A DNA stretch of 64,000 nt from Promerops cafer (GCA_013398275.1 VZSE01006255.1:124001-188000); one strand, 5' to 3'; shown: positions 1 through 10,408, counted from the stretch's first letter. Translations and numbers: made by a program. Notes: generated by a model from the letters alone, not told the origin.

Positions 1-348
1 TCATGTGGGCCAGCTGCTCACACCTCTTGCCAAACAGCCAGGATTACACCACCAGTGGTGTGGCTGTAAACACTGTATTTCCAAGTACAGCTTGCCATAA
101 ATTAGGTCTAATGATAACATCCATTTGGGATGCAGCTTCGCTGAGCACGCAGCTATTGCAGCCTATCTGTGATCTCCCTCCCACAAATAATGTCAAATCC
201 AGCCTGGGGAATTCCTGGAGATGAAGGGCATTTAATCTCAGATCAGCATGTTTTATGTCACAAAAGAATAAGAAGGCAGAAATCAAACTGTAACCTGAAT
301 TTTCAATCTGACTTTCTTTTCATGGGGAAGGCTGAGGCAAGGACTTAC
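1..348 (-). other. Intron fragment at the left edge
   Basis: This is the beginning of the intron following the last recognisable exon. It starts with the GTAAGT donor at 343-348. Nothing in it can be read as an EGF exon with splice sites. A short stretch near positions 15-50 resembles an EGF start on the minus strand but has a stop, no acceptor and no further cysteines. Confidence 0.7.
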
Positions 349-480
349 TGGCAGAGCAGGATGGCCCAGTGTAGCCAGGGGGACAGTCACAGGCTCCAGT
401 CTGCCTGTTGCACTGTCCCCCGTTGGCACAGGGCTCGCAGGAGTTCTGGCAGTCTGGTCCCCACTGGCCATCTGGGCAAT
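349..480 (-). CDS. MEGF6: MEGF6 exon: laminin-type EGF module 7 (last in window)
   Basis: A 132-nt phase 1-1 exon encoding DCPDGQWGPDCQNSC, CANGGQC, RQTGACDCPPGYTGPSC. All eight cysteines are present, and a Trp replaces the usual Phe in the G-x-F-G position. The acceptor is gtgctttttctccag and the donor is GTAAGT. It is the most 3' exon recognisable. MEGF6 normally continues with about a dozen more modules of this type, which would lie to the left of position 1. Confidence 0.95.
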
Positions 481-794
481 CTGGAGAAAAAGCACAGGAG
501 GTGTAACCAGTGCCATTTTCTGTTTTGGGACAGTTGTAGATTTCTGCTGTTACTCTGAAGAATTTCATAGTAAAACTGAGCTGGATTGTTATATTACCTC
601 TACAGACCTACATCCCTGTCAGCCCTGCCATTAAACTGCAGCACACAAGAACACAGCTAAGGAGAGACCAAAGGCCCTCTCCCAATTTCCATCACAGTTT
701 GTCTGTTTACTGGTTTGGGAAACAGCAAAATTCTACTTCTTATCATGCCTTCCAAAGCCAGGCACTCCCTACCTTGGTCCAGCACCTCACACAC
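481..794 (-). other. Intron between laminin-type modules 6 and 7
   Basis: A 314-nt phase-1 intron with donor GTGTGT and acceptor tttttctccag. No repeat or other feature is visible in it. Confidence 0.85.
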
Positions 795-920
795 CTTGCT
801 CACACGTAGCACCAGTCTTCCCAGCTGGGCAAACACACTGCCCTGTCTTGGGATCACACGGGGCTCCTCCACAGCTGCACCTCTGCCTGCAGCCCATCCC
901 GAAGCTGCCAGGCTGACAAG
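795..920 (-). CDS. MEGF6: MEGF6 exon: laminin-type EGF module 6
   Basis: A 126-nt phase 1-1 exon encoding ACQPGSFGMGC, CSCGGAPCDPKTGQC and CPAGKTGATCEQ. It is the shortest laminin-type module here because the loop between cysteines four and five is only G-G-A-P. It still has eight cysteines. The acceptor is ggttttttgtccag. The donor is GTGTGT, non-optimal, but a stop codon follows soon in the intron, and phase 1 is kept. The last codon combines with the next exon to give Asp. Confidence 0.92.
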
Positions 921-1175
921 CTGGACAAAAAACCCCAAAGTCATGGTTAGGAGCATTTTGAAGACATTCGGAGGCACCACAGCCACCAATTTTAAACTGA
1001 GCTCTGCTGGTACAAGTGATCAATGTTAGGATTAGTGTCTGAGCAACTGGTGGTCTGAAATTATCTGCAGCAGAGCCCTGCAAAATCTGTGCCTGAAGCT
1101 TTAAAAGCAACTGTTGTTACTTGGACAAAATGTTAGTTTGGGTAACTGGCCTCAGCCTTGTGCCTCGACCTTTGC

Positions 1176-1211
<36 letters not shown>

Positions 1212-1379
1212 CATTTGCCAGGCTCCAAATATCAGTCTGGTTTCAGTGGGGAACTGCCAACTCGTATCAACAACAAATGTACCCGTTTATCTGCAACTTC
1301 TATATCTGAACCTAGGTTTCCTGAATAAGCTTTCTCATCCCAAGTGTACCTCCCAGGGAAACATGCAGTGAGTACCTAC
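921..1379 (-). other. Intron between laminin-type modules 5 and 6
   Basis: A 459-nt phase-1 intron. It holds a (GA)n microsatellite at 1179-1209 and nothing else recognisable. Confidence 0.85.
1179..1209 (+). repeat. (GA)n microsatellite
   Basis: About 15 uninterrupted GA units. On the transcribed (minus) strand it is a (TC)n pyrimidine tract inside the intron, but it lies well away from the exon acceptor. Confidence 0.97.
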
Positions 1380-1514
1380 ACAAATGGCATTTTTCTCCAT
1401 GAAACCCAGCTGGACACGGATGCTTGCAGGCTCCTGTCTCAGGATCACACAGAACATCAGGAGGACAGGTGCACTTCAATTTGCAACCAGCCCCATAAAA
1501 CCCCGGGGTGCACT
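1380..1514 (-). CDS. MEGF6: MEGF6 exon: laminin-type EGF module 5
   Basis: A 135-nt phase 1-1 exon encoding ECTPGFYGAGC, KCTCPPDVLCDPETGAC and KHPCPAGFHGEKCHL. All eight cysteines are present. Two residues are added before the seventh (K-H-P-C instead of x-C), giving the atypical spacing that I recall from the same module in mammals. The acceptor is cttctatttccag. The donor is GTAGGT at 1378-1379. A second GT four bases further on would break the frame and the 1-1 phase, so it was not chosen. Confidence 0.9.
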
Positions 1515-2499
1515 CTGGAAATAGAAGCAGATACAGAACATGTATAAGAAAAAGGAGAAGTTAAGAGCAGTGAACAAAAATCAGAAAATACTTTGGCAGA
1601 AACTTGCAGAGAATATACTATAATTTACATTTTAGAGGTGTTGTTAACAAAGTGTAAATACTTAATAAATGCTCACATTTCAGAGAGGTTACTGCTTAAA
1701 TATAACCCAGAAACAGAGTGGCAGAATGCCTAAAGATTTATTCAATTAGAATACTTGAAGATGTATTCATTTAAGTACATTATGGGATTCTCTTCCTATA
1801 TGTGTAAATTCTGCTGCTCTCTGCCTTGGTGCACAGCCAGTGCTGGGCAAGGCATGTTCCCTGTCAGAACTCAGCCCATCACCAAGGATGATAAAAATAT
1901 TAAATATTGTCATTATTGTTCTCCACCAAACCCACCAGAATTACTGCCAGAAATCCAACACAGTCCTGCCTGGCCAGAGAAAAATCTGAAGGGAGAATCT
2001 TTATTGTGATACTCCACTGCTGTCTGGAAAGGGCTACTGAGACATGCAAACATGAATACAGGATACAATTCTCTTTGAACTACCCCCAAAAACTACAAAG
2101 AGTAAGTTGAATTCAAAGAGCTGAAAATCTGAAGGAAAAGCAGCATTACTGAACCTGTTTACAAATCACCCCACTGCCATAAAACACAGGTTTTGCCACT
2201 TATTACTGACTCTGTCAAAAAAGCACAGAAATGAAAACTCACACGATTTTCATTACTTAAGGTTGTATTAGGATTTAGGTTCTGGATTTCTGTTGTCATT
2301 TGACCAAAACTCCTCCAACTCTTCAGCTCTATTCCCCTCAGTGTCCCTGCAACCCTAGCAGGGTTAAAACCCCACAAAATCATTAGTAGGACATGAATAT
2401 ACGAGTAGCAGCAGGCAAACAAAGCAGACAGGTGGAAGAATGAGAAGTTACAGGGACAAAGGAACAAGCAGGGGTGGGGAACCTGGCTGTGGGTGGTAC
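1515..2499 (-). other. Intron between laminin-type modules 4 and 5
   Basis: A 985-nt phase-1 intron, A+T-rich, without recognisable repeats or coding signal. Confidence 0.85.
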
Positions 2500-2634
2500 C
2501 TTTGTGACATTTTTTGCCCTGATATCCAGGCTGGCAGGTGCAGGAGCCGTTCCTGGGGCTGCACTCCAGCGTGTGCTCCTTCACACACTGACACTCCTCC
2601 GAGCAGCCCGCACCGAAGGCCCACCTGGGACAGG
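2500..2634 (-). CDS. MEGF6: MEGF6 exon: laminin-type EGF module 4
   Basis: A 135-nt phase 1-1 exon encoding ACPRWAFGAGCSEECQC, then a longer loop KEHTLEC, and SPRNGSCTCQPGYQGKKC. It has eight cysteines. W-A-F-G in place of the usual G-x-F-G and the SEECQCV segment match what I remember of mammalian MEGF6 at this position. The acceptor is ttctggctgcag. The donor is GTACCA, a weak match, but it keeps phase 1 and no better in-phase donor lies nearby before a stop. Confidence 0.92.
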
Positions 2635-3774
2635 CTGCAGCCAGAAGAAAAGGAAGCATCAGCTCTGTAATTATGCAGGAGCTGGCTGAAATTGCACACT
2701 GCTGCAGAATGCAACTGCTGCAAGAAGCAAAACCTCTGCTTTGCTTTCAGCAAGAACAGCCCCGTTCCTACAGCAGCACCTGCTCATGTGTGGGTGGGTA
2801 AAAGAAGAGTTTGTATGATCCCTGTGTTAGGCCATTCATTTCATGTCAAGCAATACGTGGTGAATCCAAGAACCAGAAACATTTCAAAGCAAACTCAGCT
2901 GATTTTCCAAATGAAAAAAAACTTGGGTGCACTCCAAGACAAAAGCTTTCATAATAAAGCCCAAAACAAAATAGAACAAAACACAGAAGATTTTTGATCT
3001 TGCACCGATTTTACAAACAAAATCCGTAAGTACAAAGAAACGTGATCGTCTATTTTGCAGAGTTTTTGTTTTAATTCCTTTTATTCCACCTAATGTCTGA
3101 TCCTCGTCCTGTCCCAGCCAGCCCTGCTTCCCAGCTCCCACTCCAGCTCATCAGCAGTCACTCACCAGCTCCAACCAGATTCCAACCTCAGCAATAACCC
3201 CAATGTTAACCTATCCACCCCACCTATAATCCTCACCTTTGAGCATCAGTAAATCTCAGTCCTTATGGCAAAGATTAATCACTAGAGGAAAAGATTAATG
3301 AAGCTTTTGAGGCTTCCTGGCACATCTCGAAAGTCCTGTCCTCCTGCTACTCCCAGCCCACTGCAGAACTCAAAGTCTTGCTCATTTTATCACAGGATGG
3401 TTTGGGTTGGAAGGTCCTTTAAAGTCCATCTCATTCCACCCCCTGCCATGGGCAGGGACACCTTCCACTGTCCCAGGCTGCTCCAAGCCCTGTCCAACCT
3501 GGCCTTGGACACTCCAGGGATGGGGCAGCCACAGCTTCTCTGGGCACCCTGTGCCAGGGCCTCCCCACCCTCACAGCAAAGAACATTTTTCTAACACCTA
3601 AGCTAAATCTCTACTGTTGTAGTAAATCCACTGCTCCTTGTCCTAGCACTGCCTGACTGTGCAAAAAGTCACTCTCCTTCCTTTCTGCCAGCCCCCCTTA
3701 CACGATGTGGAATCTTTTACAGACTGTGATGCTGTGCACACGTTAAACAGGTCCGAGGAACGCCGGGCACTTAC
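2635..3774 (-). other. Intron between laminin-type modules 3 and 4
   Basis: A 1,140-nt phase-1 intron. Its only recognisable content is an antisense-to-plus CR1 tail at 3391-3613. Confidence 0.85.
3391..3613 (-). mobile_element. CR1 LINE fragment (3' end)
   Basis: Read on the plus strand it begins tcacaggatggtttgggttg and runs through CCATGGGCAGGGACACC, GGCTGCTCCAAGCC and CCTGGCCTTGGACACT, the inverted consensus of the CR1 3' region. It is 5'-truncated, as is typical. It is inserted in the same transcriptional sense as MEGF6 (minus strand). The sequence is well preserved, which suggests a fairly recent insertion. Confidence 0.95.
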
Positions 3775-3903
3775 TGAGGTGGCAGAAGCGGCCGTAGAGC
3801 CCAGGGTCACACAGGCAGCCCCCGTACAGTCTGTGGCAGTGGCCCTTGTTGGCACAGTTGCAGGGTTTGTTACAGTTCTTCCCAAAGAAACCTTTTGGGC
3901 AAC
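3775..3903 (-). CDS. MEGF6: MEGF6 exon: laminin-type EGF module 3
   Basis: A 129-nt phase 1-1 exon encoding GCPKGFFGKNC, CNCANKGHCHRLYGGC and CDPGLYGRFCHL. The module keeps eight cysteines, but its middle loop has HRLYGG in place of the usual D-P-x-T-G turn, a variation I recall at the same place in mammalian MEGF6. The donor is GTAAGT. The acceptor (cactccgaag) has a weak pyrimidine tract. A run of five C on the plus strand can be misread as a frameshift, but the frame is intact. Confidence 0.93.
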
Positions 3904-4100
3904 CTTCGGAGTGCACAAACACAGGAAGGCATCAGCGGCTACAGGTCAAAGCCCCAACCGCAAAGCAGTTTGTGGCCGCGCCGGGGCTCTGCGCAGCCTC
4001 GCCAGCCGCTGGCTTTTCCCACCCTCTGTTCTGCTCATTATTGAAAATAAAGGAACAAGGGGGGAGAAGTGGAGAGGCTGAGGCAGAGCTGGAGCCATAC

Positions 4101-4229
4101 CGTCCTCGCAGAGCCGGCCCAGCACGCCGGGTGGGCAGTGGCACTGCCCCGTGCCGGGGTCACACGAGCCTCCGTTCTGGCACCTGCAGACACCGGCACA
4201 TCCTCTGCCGAACGTCCCGGGGGGACAGG
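4101..4229 (-). CDS. MEGF6: MEGF6 exon: laminin-type EGF module 2
   Basis: A 129-nt phase 1-1 exon encoding ACPPGTFGRGC, CRCQNGGSCDPGTGQC and CPPGVLGRLCED. It has eight cysteines in the canonical C-x2-G-x-F-G-x2-C pattern that repeats through the rest of the protein. The acceptor is ctctctccacag and the donor is GTATGG. Only 197 nt separate it from the next exon, the shortest intron in the window. On its upstream side a near-complete CR1 copy begins about 82 bases from the acceptor. Confidence 0.95.
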
Positions 4230-4311
4230 CTGTGGAGAGAGCAGGGAGCGTGAACACACCAAGAAATCCTTCCCCCCTGCTGCAAAGGAAGCAAAACAAG
4301 GCTTTGGCCAT

Positions 4312-4819
4312 TGAGAAGGGCAGCAAGGCTGATGAAGGGTCCGGGACACAAGTCTTGTGAGGAGCAGCTGAGGGAGCTGGGGGTGTTCAGCCTGGAAAAC
4401 TCATGGGAGACCTCACTGGTTCAGCCTGGAAAACTCATGGGAGACCTCATTGGTTCAGCCTGGAAAACTCATGGGAGACCTCACTGCTCCCTACAGCTCC
4501 CCCAGAGGAGGGTGCAGCCAGGTGGGGGTCGATCTCCTCTCCCAGGCAGCCAGCAATAGGGCCAGAGGACACAGCCTTAAGCTGCACCAGGGGAGGTTCA
4601 GGTCGGACATCAGGAGGAATTTCCTCACAGAAAGTGTGACTGGGCATGGGAATGGGCTGCCCTGGTACGTAGTGGAGTCACCATCCCTGGAGGTGTTTAA
4701 GGGAAGACTGGATGTGGCACTCAGTGCCGTGGTCTCGTTGAGAAGGTGGTGTTGGGTCATAGGTTGGACTCGATCTCAAAGTCTTCTTTTCCAGCCTAAT
4801 TGTTCCTGTGATTCTGTGA
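4312..4819 (+). mobile_element. CR1 LINE fragment with internal triplication
   Basis: The plus strand matches about 500 bp of CR1 3' sequence: gaagggcagcaaggctgatg, GGAGCAGCTGAGGGAGCTGGG, AAGCTGCACCAGGGGAGGTT, GTGGAGTCACCATCCCTGGAGG, GGTTGGACTCGAT, and it ends with tgattctgtga. It is the longest CR1 copy in the window and lies opposite to MEGF6. A 34-bp segment is tandemly triplicated within it. Its 5' end lies about 82 bases from the acceptor of the exon at 4101-4229. Confidence 0.95.
4385..4487 (+). repeat. 34-bp tandem triplication inside CR1
   Basis: Three near-identical copies of a unit beginning gttcagcctggaaaactcat start at 4385, 4419 and 4453. The ordinary CR1 consensus has this segment once, so it arose by local tandem duplication in or before this copy. 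Confidence 0.93.
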
Positions 4820-6825
4820 AAACTGAGCAAGGATAGAGTCCTTTTAGTTGAGCAGGCTCTAAACAAAGTTATATTCTTTTGTAAAGCACATCCACCTGAT
4901 ATTTACTAGGACATCTCAAAGGACACTGAATTAACCAAGCTTTGGGAAGTACTGTCATTATCCAACCCTCCCCTGCACATGCTCCCCTCCCCACAAAGCA
5001 CAGGCTCAAAAATCATTGCCTGTCAAGTCCAAAGCTTAAACATCAGAGCCTCAGCTTCTTCTTCCCAGCTTTGAATACTAGAAGATAAATATTTGAAACA
5101 TTATTCTTTTCTCTCCCAAATGCTATTATAAAAATAATATCTTGTTTTTCAAATGTAGTTTCTGAAATTCCCCAGGTAATCATGGCAGCAATGGATCCAC
5201 AATAGCAAAAACAAACTGTGGGATGAAGCCTTGCTCTGCTGTTTGCAGCCTGAGCTGGCTGAGTGAATACAGTTGCTGGAGTCATCTGACTTCACTGACA
5301 TTTTATCAATGTACATTAAGAAAGCTGACATTTCACATCAATTTCCATTCGGCTTCTTTGGTGCGTTATTAGAGAAATTTAGTTCCAGTTTTCTCCACTG
5401 TTTTAGCTTACCCTAAACCTGCTTACCCTAAACCCATGAATTGTGCTGTATATTAAAATATGCAGGAGAAGAGAGTGAAAGCAATCACATATGACTAATT
5501 CATACAGATTAGACATTGTATTTATCACTGTCCCTGCTGACTTCATCAGACAGCAGGTTTAGCTCAGTAACACAGTCCTATTAAAGTTCTTTAAATTCCA
5601 GAGGTGAGTTCCATTAGACTACATGCATGGATATCTAGTGCAAATATACATCATAAATGTTATTTATGAAACGAACCAAGGAATTTGGATACTGCCTTGA
5701 AATTTTTATCATCTATCCTGAACTACTAGCACACCAGGGATAGAAGTAAGAATATCCTCACCTGATAGCACGAACTTCCTTAGACAGACTGGAAATTATC
5801 ATTTTAATCCTCCCCATTCCTATTCTCTTAGCTGCCCCCAGTGTTCACAAACCAAACCCACCATCAGTCTCCCAAAATAACCACAGGCAGACTGTTGGTT
5901 TCAATCACTTGCTTGATTTTTCTACATTTCTGTCCATGTGATGATGTCTCCTAAACAATCTTGATGGCAATTAACCTGAAGAGTGCTGTCTACTGATGTC
6001 AAGTAATAAATTTTCATTGACTTTTTGTCTCCCCAGTGACAGCACAGAATTTCTGAGAATGATGGGCCATCATGTCACACACACAAAATGGAGGGACCCA
6101 TCTCAAACGGGAAATCTGCTGTATGATGTCTCAGACAAGCAGCAGACAAGTTTTGCCAAACTGCAGATGAAGAACAGCACATCAAGAAATCACCACTCTC
6201 TTTCCAATGGGTTTTGACACATACTTCTGAATCAGAAAGATCTTCTGCCAGGAAACAGGAGCAAGGAGAGTGAAAACCTATTATAAAGGGCACTGACTTG
6301 GCAACAGAATTCTGAAAAATACCATTTCCAATATGAGAAATTAACTGTTCCAAGAAAGGGATGCTAATAATAAAAGGAATGATAATGAAAAAGAAATGGA
6401 AAACATAAGAAAAAATTTAAAAGGCAATGTCTTGGGGTGCTACAATGGAAAAACTCAAGTTTAGCATGTCCACCCAGACTGTCACACCAGCTTTTGGGAC
6501 AGACTTCTGGAAGTCACCAAGGTAGGCTGTGGAACAAAGCATGACCAGCAAACTTCAGCAGCACAGCAAATAGGAATGAACAACAACCAAATATTTAGGA
6601 CAGGGATGATTCTGCCCTGACCTTCTCTGGAGCGCAGGGACCTCTGTGTACTGCGGCATCACTCACAGCTCCTATTTAATGTGCCCCAGCACAACAAATT
6701 TGATTATGAGACAGCTGTGCTCCTTTGGGAGCTTCACAGATGAGAAGTACAAGAGGTTACTCCCACTGCCCACCTGCAGAGTCCCTGCAGGAGGATCATT
6801 CCCCCTGCAAGCCCCCTGTACTCAC

Positions 6826-6957
6826 TCTCATTGCAGATGACACCAGCCCAGCCGGGCGGGCAGACGCAGCCGCTGCGCTCGCTGTTGCAGCGGCCCCCGT
6901 GCAGACAATCCTCACACCTCAGGCTGCAGTCCTGGCCAAACGTGTCCCCCAGGCACA
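6826..6957 (-). CDS. MEGF6: MEGF6 exon: laminin-type EGF module 1
   Basis: A 132-nt phase 1-1 exon encoding the first eight-cysteine module after the linker: VCLGDTFGQDCSLRCEDC, GGRC, then SGCVCPPGWAGVICNE. All eight cysteines of the laminin/MEGF-type EGF fold are present. The acceptor is tttttttctctcag, with a long pyrimidine tract, and the donor is GTGAGT. The sequence V-C-L-x-x-T-F-G-x-D-C-S-L right after a linker is a strong MEGF6 marker in my recollection. It has a longer second loop (EDC) than the following modules. Confidence 0.95.
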
Positions 6958-9257
6958 CTGAGAGAAAAAAACCACACAGGGCTGAGTGAGCAGCCAGACA
7001 GAAACGCTCCCACAAGCTCTCACCTATCGCTGGGCTGCAAACGCCGCCGCTTCGGCACAAAGGGCACGGCAAAATGGGCATTCCTGAATCTCCCTCTTCA
7101 CATTTTTGACTCTGAGTGAAAGGAAAGCTGGGTGTTCAGCTCGAATTCACTCCCCTAAATGCTGTAATACTCCAGCAAAGAGCACTTTGAGCTCTTTTTT
7201 AAAAGCAAGAGTTTTGCCTTCAGAAAAAGTGCATTTGCACCTAATGCTTGGTAACTTTGTATACAACTGGAAGAATTTATTGGGACTTCCCTTCTCTCCT
7301 TGCTAGGCTATCCCTGTTGTTTTTTCTTGCAGTAAGTGGATGTAGTGCTACTTAAACATAGTTCAGTGATATTTTCAACCACACAGTTTGAGTGTTCTAG
7401 GAAAACAAAGCAAAATACACATTTATCATGTCTCTTCTTTTCATGGACATGAAGAGTTTTATATAGGAAACCTGACAAGAAAATGCATTTTTTCCCTCTC
7501 CTTCCCTACCCTCCTTTTACCTCTTGCACCCTCATGTTCTCTTTGTGGGGTCTGTTGAGACAGGCATGCAAAATAAAGTGACTGTCTGATAAAATCCTTC
7601 AGTGGCATTGAAGATCCCATCCACAGAGTTTAGAGCCTTCAAGGCTTTATGGCTGTGGCTGGAGGCTTTTTGGAAGGGGATTTTTAACAGCACCTGAAAG
7701 TGAGCTGGCAGCTTATTTCAGCCTACAGTAAGTCACAGGCTGGTTACATTTCACCAACAGTTTTCTGTGTGAGGCCAGATTTCCTCTAGGTCTGAGCACC
7801 CAACTGTTCCCTTTTCTGTAGCTGAACAAATGCCCAAGCTTTCAGGGACATTCAGAATATCACAGTGCTCCCACTTGGAAAAGGGTACAAATTCATACTT
7901 CAGGAGAAGAATACAGACCACTGTTAAAAACATCATGCTTCCACGTTAAAAAGTCATTCAAATTATAGAAAATATTTAATTACTTGCACTAGCTTACTGT
8001 TAAAGCAGGCTTTTTTATAATACAGAGAGGAGCACAAAACCATTGTCTGAAAACACAAGGAATAAATTACTATTTGGGAGGTAAAAGAACTTACTAAACC
8101 ATTTAAAGTTCCTTTTCTCCATCACCTTTTCATACAAACCACCGCATACTGAAAAGCCTGAGCATCAGGAAAAGTGCAGTTGCTCAGCTGTGACTGATAA
8201 CACCCAAATTTCTGGAGCTAAATATAAATAAAACATGCAAAAAGTGGTCAATAAATATTTGATTGTGGTTTCTAGGCCTGATAATTTTGCCTGTGGTTAT
8301 CTCATTTATCAGTTTCCCAGTTGGTTATCGGTGCTGTTGAGTCCGGCTGGATGCTGCATGATTTGGGAGGGTCTTAACAGTTTTGTTCATAAAAGTAAGT
8401 TATTTTTTTATTAAAGTCAAGACCAGCTCCTGATTTTTGCCCGTAGGGCACAGTCCTCAGATGGGTAATTACAGAGTTTATATAAAAATCACAGGACACA
8501 CACAGGAAAAAACAAGAAATCCTCCCTGGTGATCCACCAGCACTCAGCACAAAGCAAACACAGGGTTTCACTTCATAATACTCTTCAAATTGTGAAGTTT
8601 CCACCTTTGGGTGGAAAGAATGAATCATGCAAAGCCCAGGTGGGTGCAAAGCTGCTCTGCACCCACTCCTGTGACAGTGGGTGCTCCTGTGCTGTTTGCC
8701 ACCACCTGAGCTGAGCAATACGTGGATGGGTTGGCGCTCTTCCCAGAGACTCAAGGGAAACCTGAATCTTCAAAGGATTGTTTTTAACACAGACAAAATG
8801 CAAATATCTTAAAGAAAAAGCCTCCAGTTGTTATAAAAGGGTTTGTAAACAGGGATCCATGCCCCCAGCTCTAGGAGAAAGGGACTGAGTGCTCGGCAGT
8901 AAGCCATGCCATCCTCTCACCCCGGGCATGATGAGCTCTCTCTGGCTGCTGCCCCTGGGGCTCTGTGCAGACACCGTTTTCCAAGCAGCCTCCCAGCCAC
9001 TGCTTGCTGAGCTGCTCACTCTTCCCCTGCCTCCCTCCCAAAGCACCCAGGCAGCCTCCCGGTTCCTCAAACATGTCCCATTTGGGATGGGACACGTGGA
9101 AATGCCTTTTCCCTGCCGGCGTGGAGACGGGCAGGGTGCAGGATAAACGCTCACCCCTCCTCCTGGCGCTGAGCCCCGCCAGCCCAGCCCCAAATGCTCT
9201 CCCTGGGGCGATCCCCCCGGTTTGCTGTGCTGGCTCAGGGCCCTGCTGGTCACTCAC
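6958..9257 (-). other. Intron between the linker exon and laminin-type module 1
   Basis: A 2,300-nt phase-1 intron. It is A+T-rich from about 7100 to 8500 and becomes G+C-rich toward 8850-9257, next to the linker exon. No repeats are recognised. Open frames near 8830-9410 are by-products of the high G+C content. Confidence 0.8.
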
Positions 9258-9416
9258 CGACCCTGTGCACCAGGGTGAGCTCTCCTCGGGGGTCTCCATC
9301 CTCGGCCAGGGCCCCGAGGGCGAAGCGGAGCAGCTGGGGGGGCCCTCGGAACTGCAGCCCCGGGGCGCCGGCCAGCCCCGCCGCCTCCTCTGCATCCGCC
9401 TCCTCCTCACCTAGGG
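9258..9416 (-). CDS. MEGF6: MEGF6 exon: cysteine-free acidic/alanine-rich linker
   Basis: A 159-nt phase 1-1 exon with no cysteine. It begins ALGEEEADAEEAAGLAGA, continues PPQLLRFALGALAED and ends GELTLVHRV at a strong donor (GTGAGT), then joins the first laminin-type module (VCLGDTFG). It separates the calcium-type from the laminin-type EGF block and is probably flexible or helical. The acceptor is uncertain: cag at 9417-9418 gives 159 nt, while ctag at 9411-9412 gives 153 nt (end 9410). Both keep frame. I chose the longer form because the CAG is stronger and I recall an Ala-Leu start in mammals. The exon is very G+C-rich. Confidence 0.83.
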
Positions 9417-9583
9417 CTGGGCAAACACGGCCATCAGCACCCCAGCCCGCCCCCACGGCCTCTCATTTGCATCTTTTTTTACTATTATGATGCCATTAGA
9501 TGTTCCAGTCACACCTCTGCCCAACAGTCCCAGCCCAAGCATTTTCTCACCTGTACTTAGAGAGTTTCTGCTATCCAAAAAAG

Positions 9584-9620
<37 letters not shown>

Positions 9621-10408
9621 GANATATATATATATATATATAGAAAGAAAAGGGGAGACACCCTCCCTGCCCCATCTTTCCCTTTTCTTTCTTCTGGAAA
9701 AAAATCTCTGCTCCTGGGGAATCAAAATTAAATGAGGAGATTCATTTTCCTCACTTGAAGCTTGAGATTATTTTTAGTTAATGAAGGTCATTACTCTTGC
9801 TCGTTTTGGAGATGACAAATAGAAAGTGAGGCCGGCTGTGCAATTTATTTTCAGAAACATTAAAATTTGGGCCTTAAAAATGACGGGAAATCAGTTGGCT
9901 TTCTTTTTGGTGTTGGTTTAGAATATCAAACTCTGGCTTAAGGTTTAGCAGTTGCTAAACTTGGTTATAAAATTGAGTTACTCTGCTAAACTCTGGACTG
10001 GTTACACTGGCAGAAATCCAGAATAACGTCACTGACTAACGGAAAAGTTGCCATGGTTGATCAAAGAAGAAGCTGGCGACCTTTTTTTTTCCCCCCACAG
10101 GATGTTAAACTTCATCAAATGGTGCAAGAAAAGCGTCAAAATAGTATTTATTTCTAAAGCAGGAGCTTTAGGTTTTCAAATATGTCCAGGGGATTTAAGT
10201 GTTCATCTGCCATTAATCTTTGGCAAAACCCATTACTGGAGGATGAACTTGGATCCACGCACTGCACGTAGCCCTACCCTGGCCACGTTCAGAGATGGCT
10301 CAAGTTGGGCTCCCAAAATCCCAGGATCTGTGAAAATCCCTGTTCCAAAATCACTTTTTAAATCAGTGGGAAAGGCTTAATGGCCCTCAAGTTTTGAGAA
10401 GGACTCAC
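9417..10408 (-). other. Intron between calcium-type module 8 and the linker
   Basis: A 992-nt phase-1 intron (986 plus six if the alternative acceptor is used). It contains a poly-A run, an unknown base at 9623 and a (TA)n run at 9578-9642, plus unique A+T-rich sequence. Confidence 0.85.
9577..9642 (+). repeat. Poly-A run, ambiguous base, then (TA)n
   Basis: A nearly pure run of about 40 A, then GGGGA, one N at 9623, and about ten TA units. The N marks an unresolved base in the assembly, so the true length of both runs is uncertain. Confidence 0.97.

Larger units (their letters stand above)
4230..6825 (-). other. Intron between laminin-type modules 1 and 2
   Basis: A 2,596-nt phase-1 intron. 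It contains a long CR1 copy at 4312-4819 close to the downstream acceptor. The rest (4820-6825) is A+T-rich unique sequence with no coding signal. A 15-bp unit containing CTTACCCTAAACC is repeated twice near 5406-5435. Confidence 0.85.

Noticed and set aside
10..55. Minus-strand resemblance to an EGF start (L-F-G-K-R-C-E-Q-L) at the left edge
   Set aside because: The reading frame with the first cysteine (C-N-P-G) differs from the frame with LFGKRC, an in-frame stop precedes it, no acceptor is present and the cysteines that should follow are missing. Probably chance.
3775..3903. Apparent frameshift in the laminin-type EGF exon
   Set aside because: Recounting the plus-strand run of five C restores a single open frame with all eight cysteines, so the exon is intact.
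4450..4836. 128-codon plus-strand open frame
   Set aside because: It lies entirely within a CR1 3' region, which does not encode protein there.
5406..5435. Telomere-like CCCTAAAC repeats
   Set aside because: Only two copies of a 15-bp unit with imperfect match to the telomere hexamer. Not interstitial telomere sequence.
8871..9410. 179-codon minus-strand open frame overlapping the linker exon
   Set aside because: It is in a different frame from the linker that joins the EGF exons, has no domain and is explained by high G+C, which removes stops.
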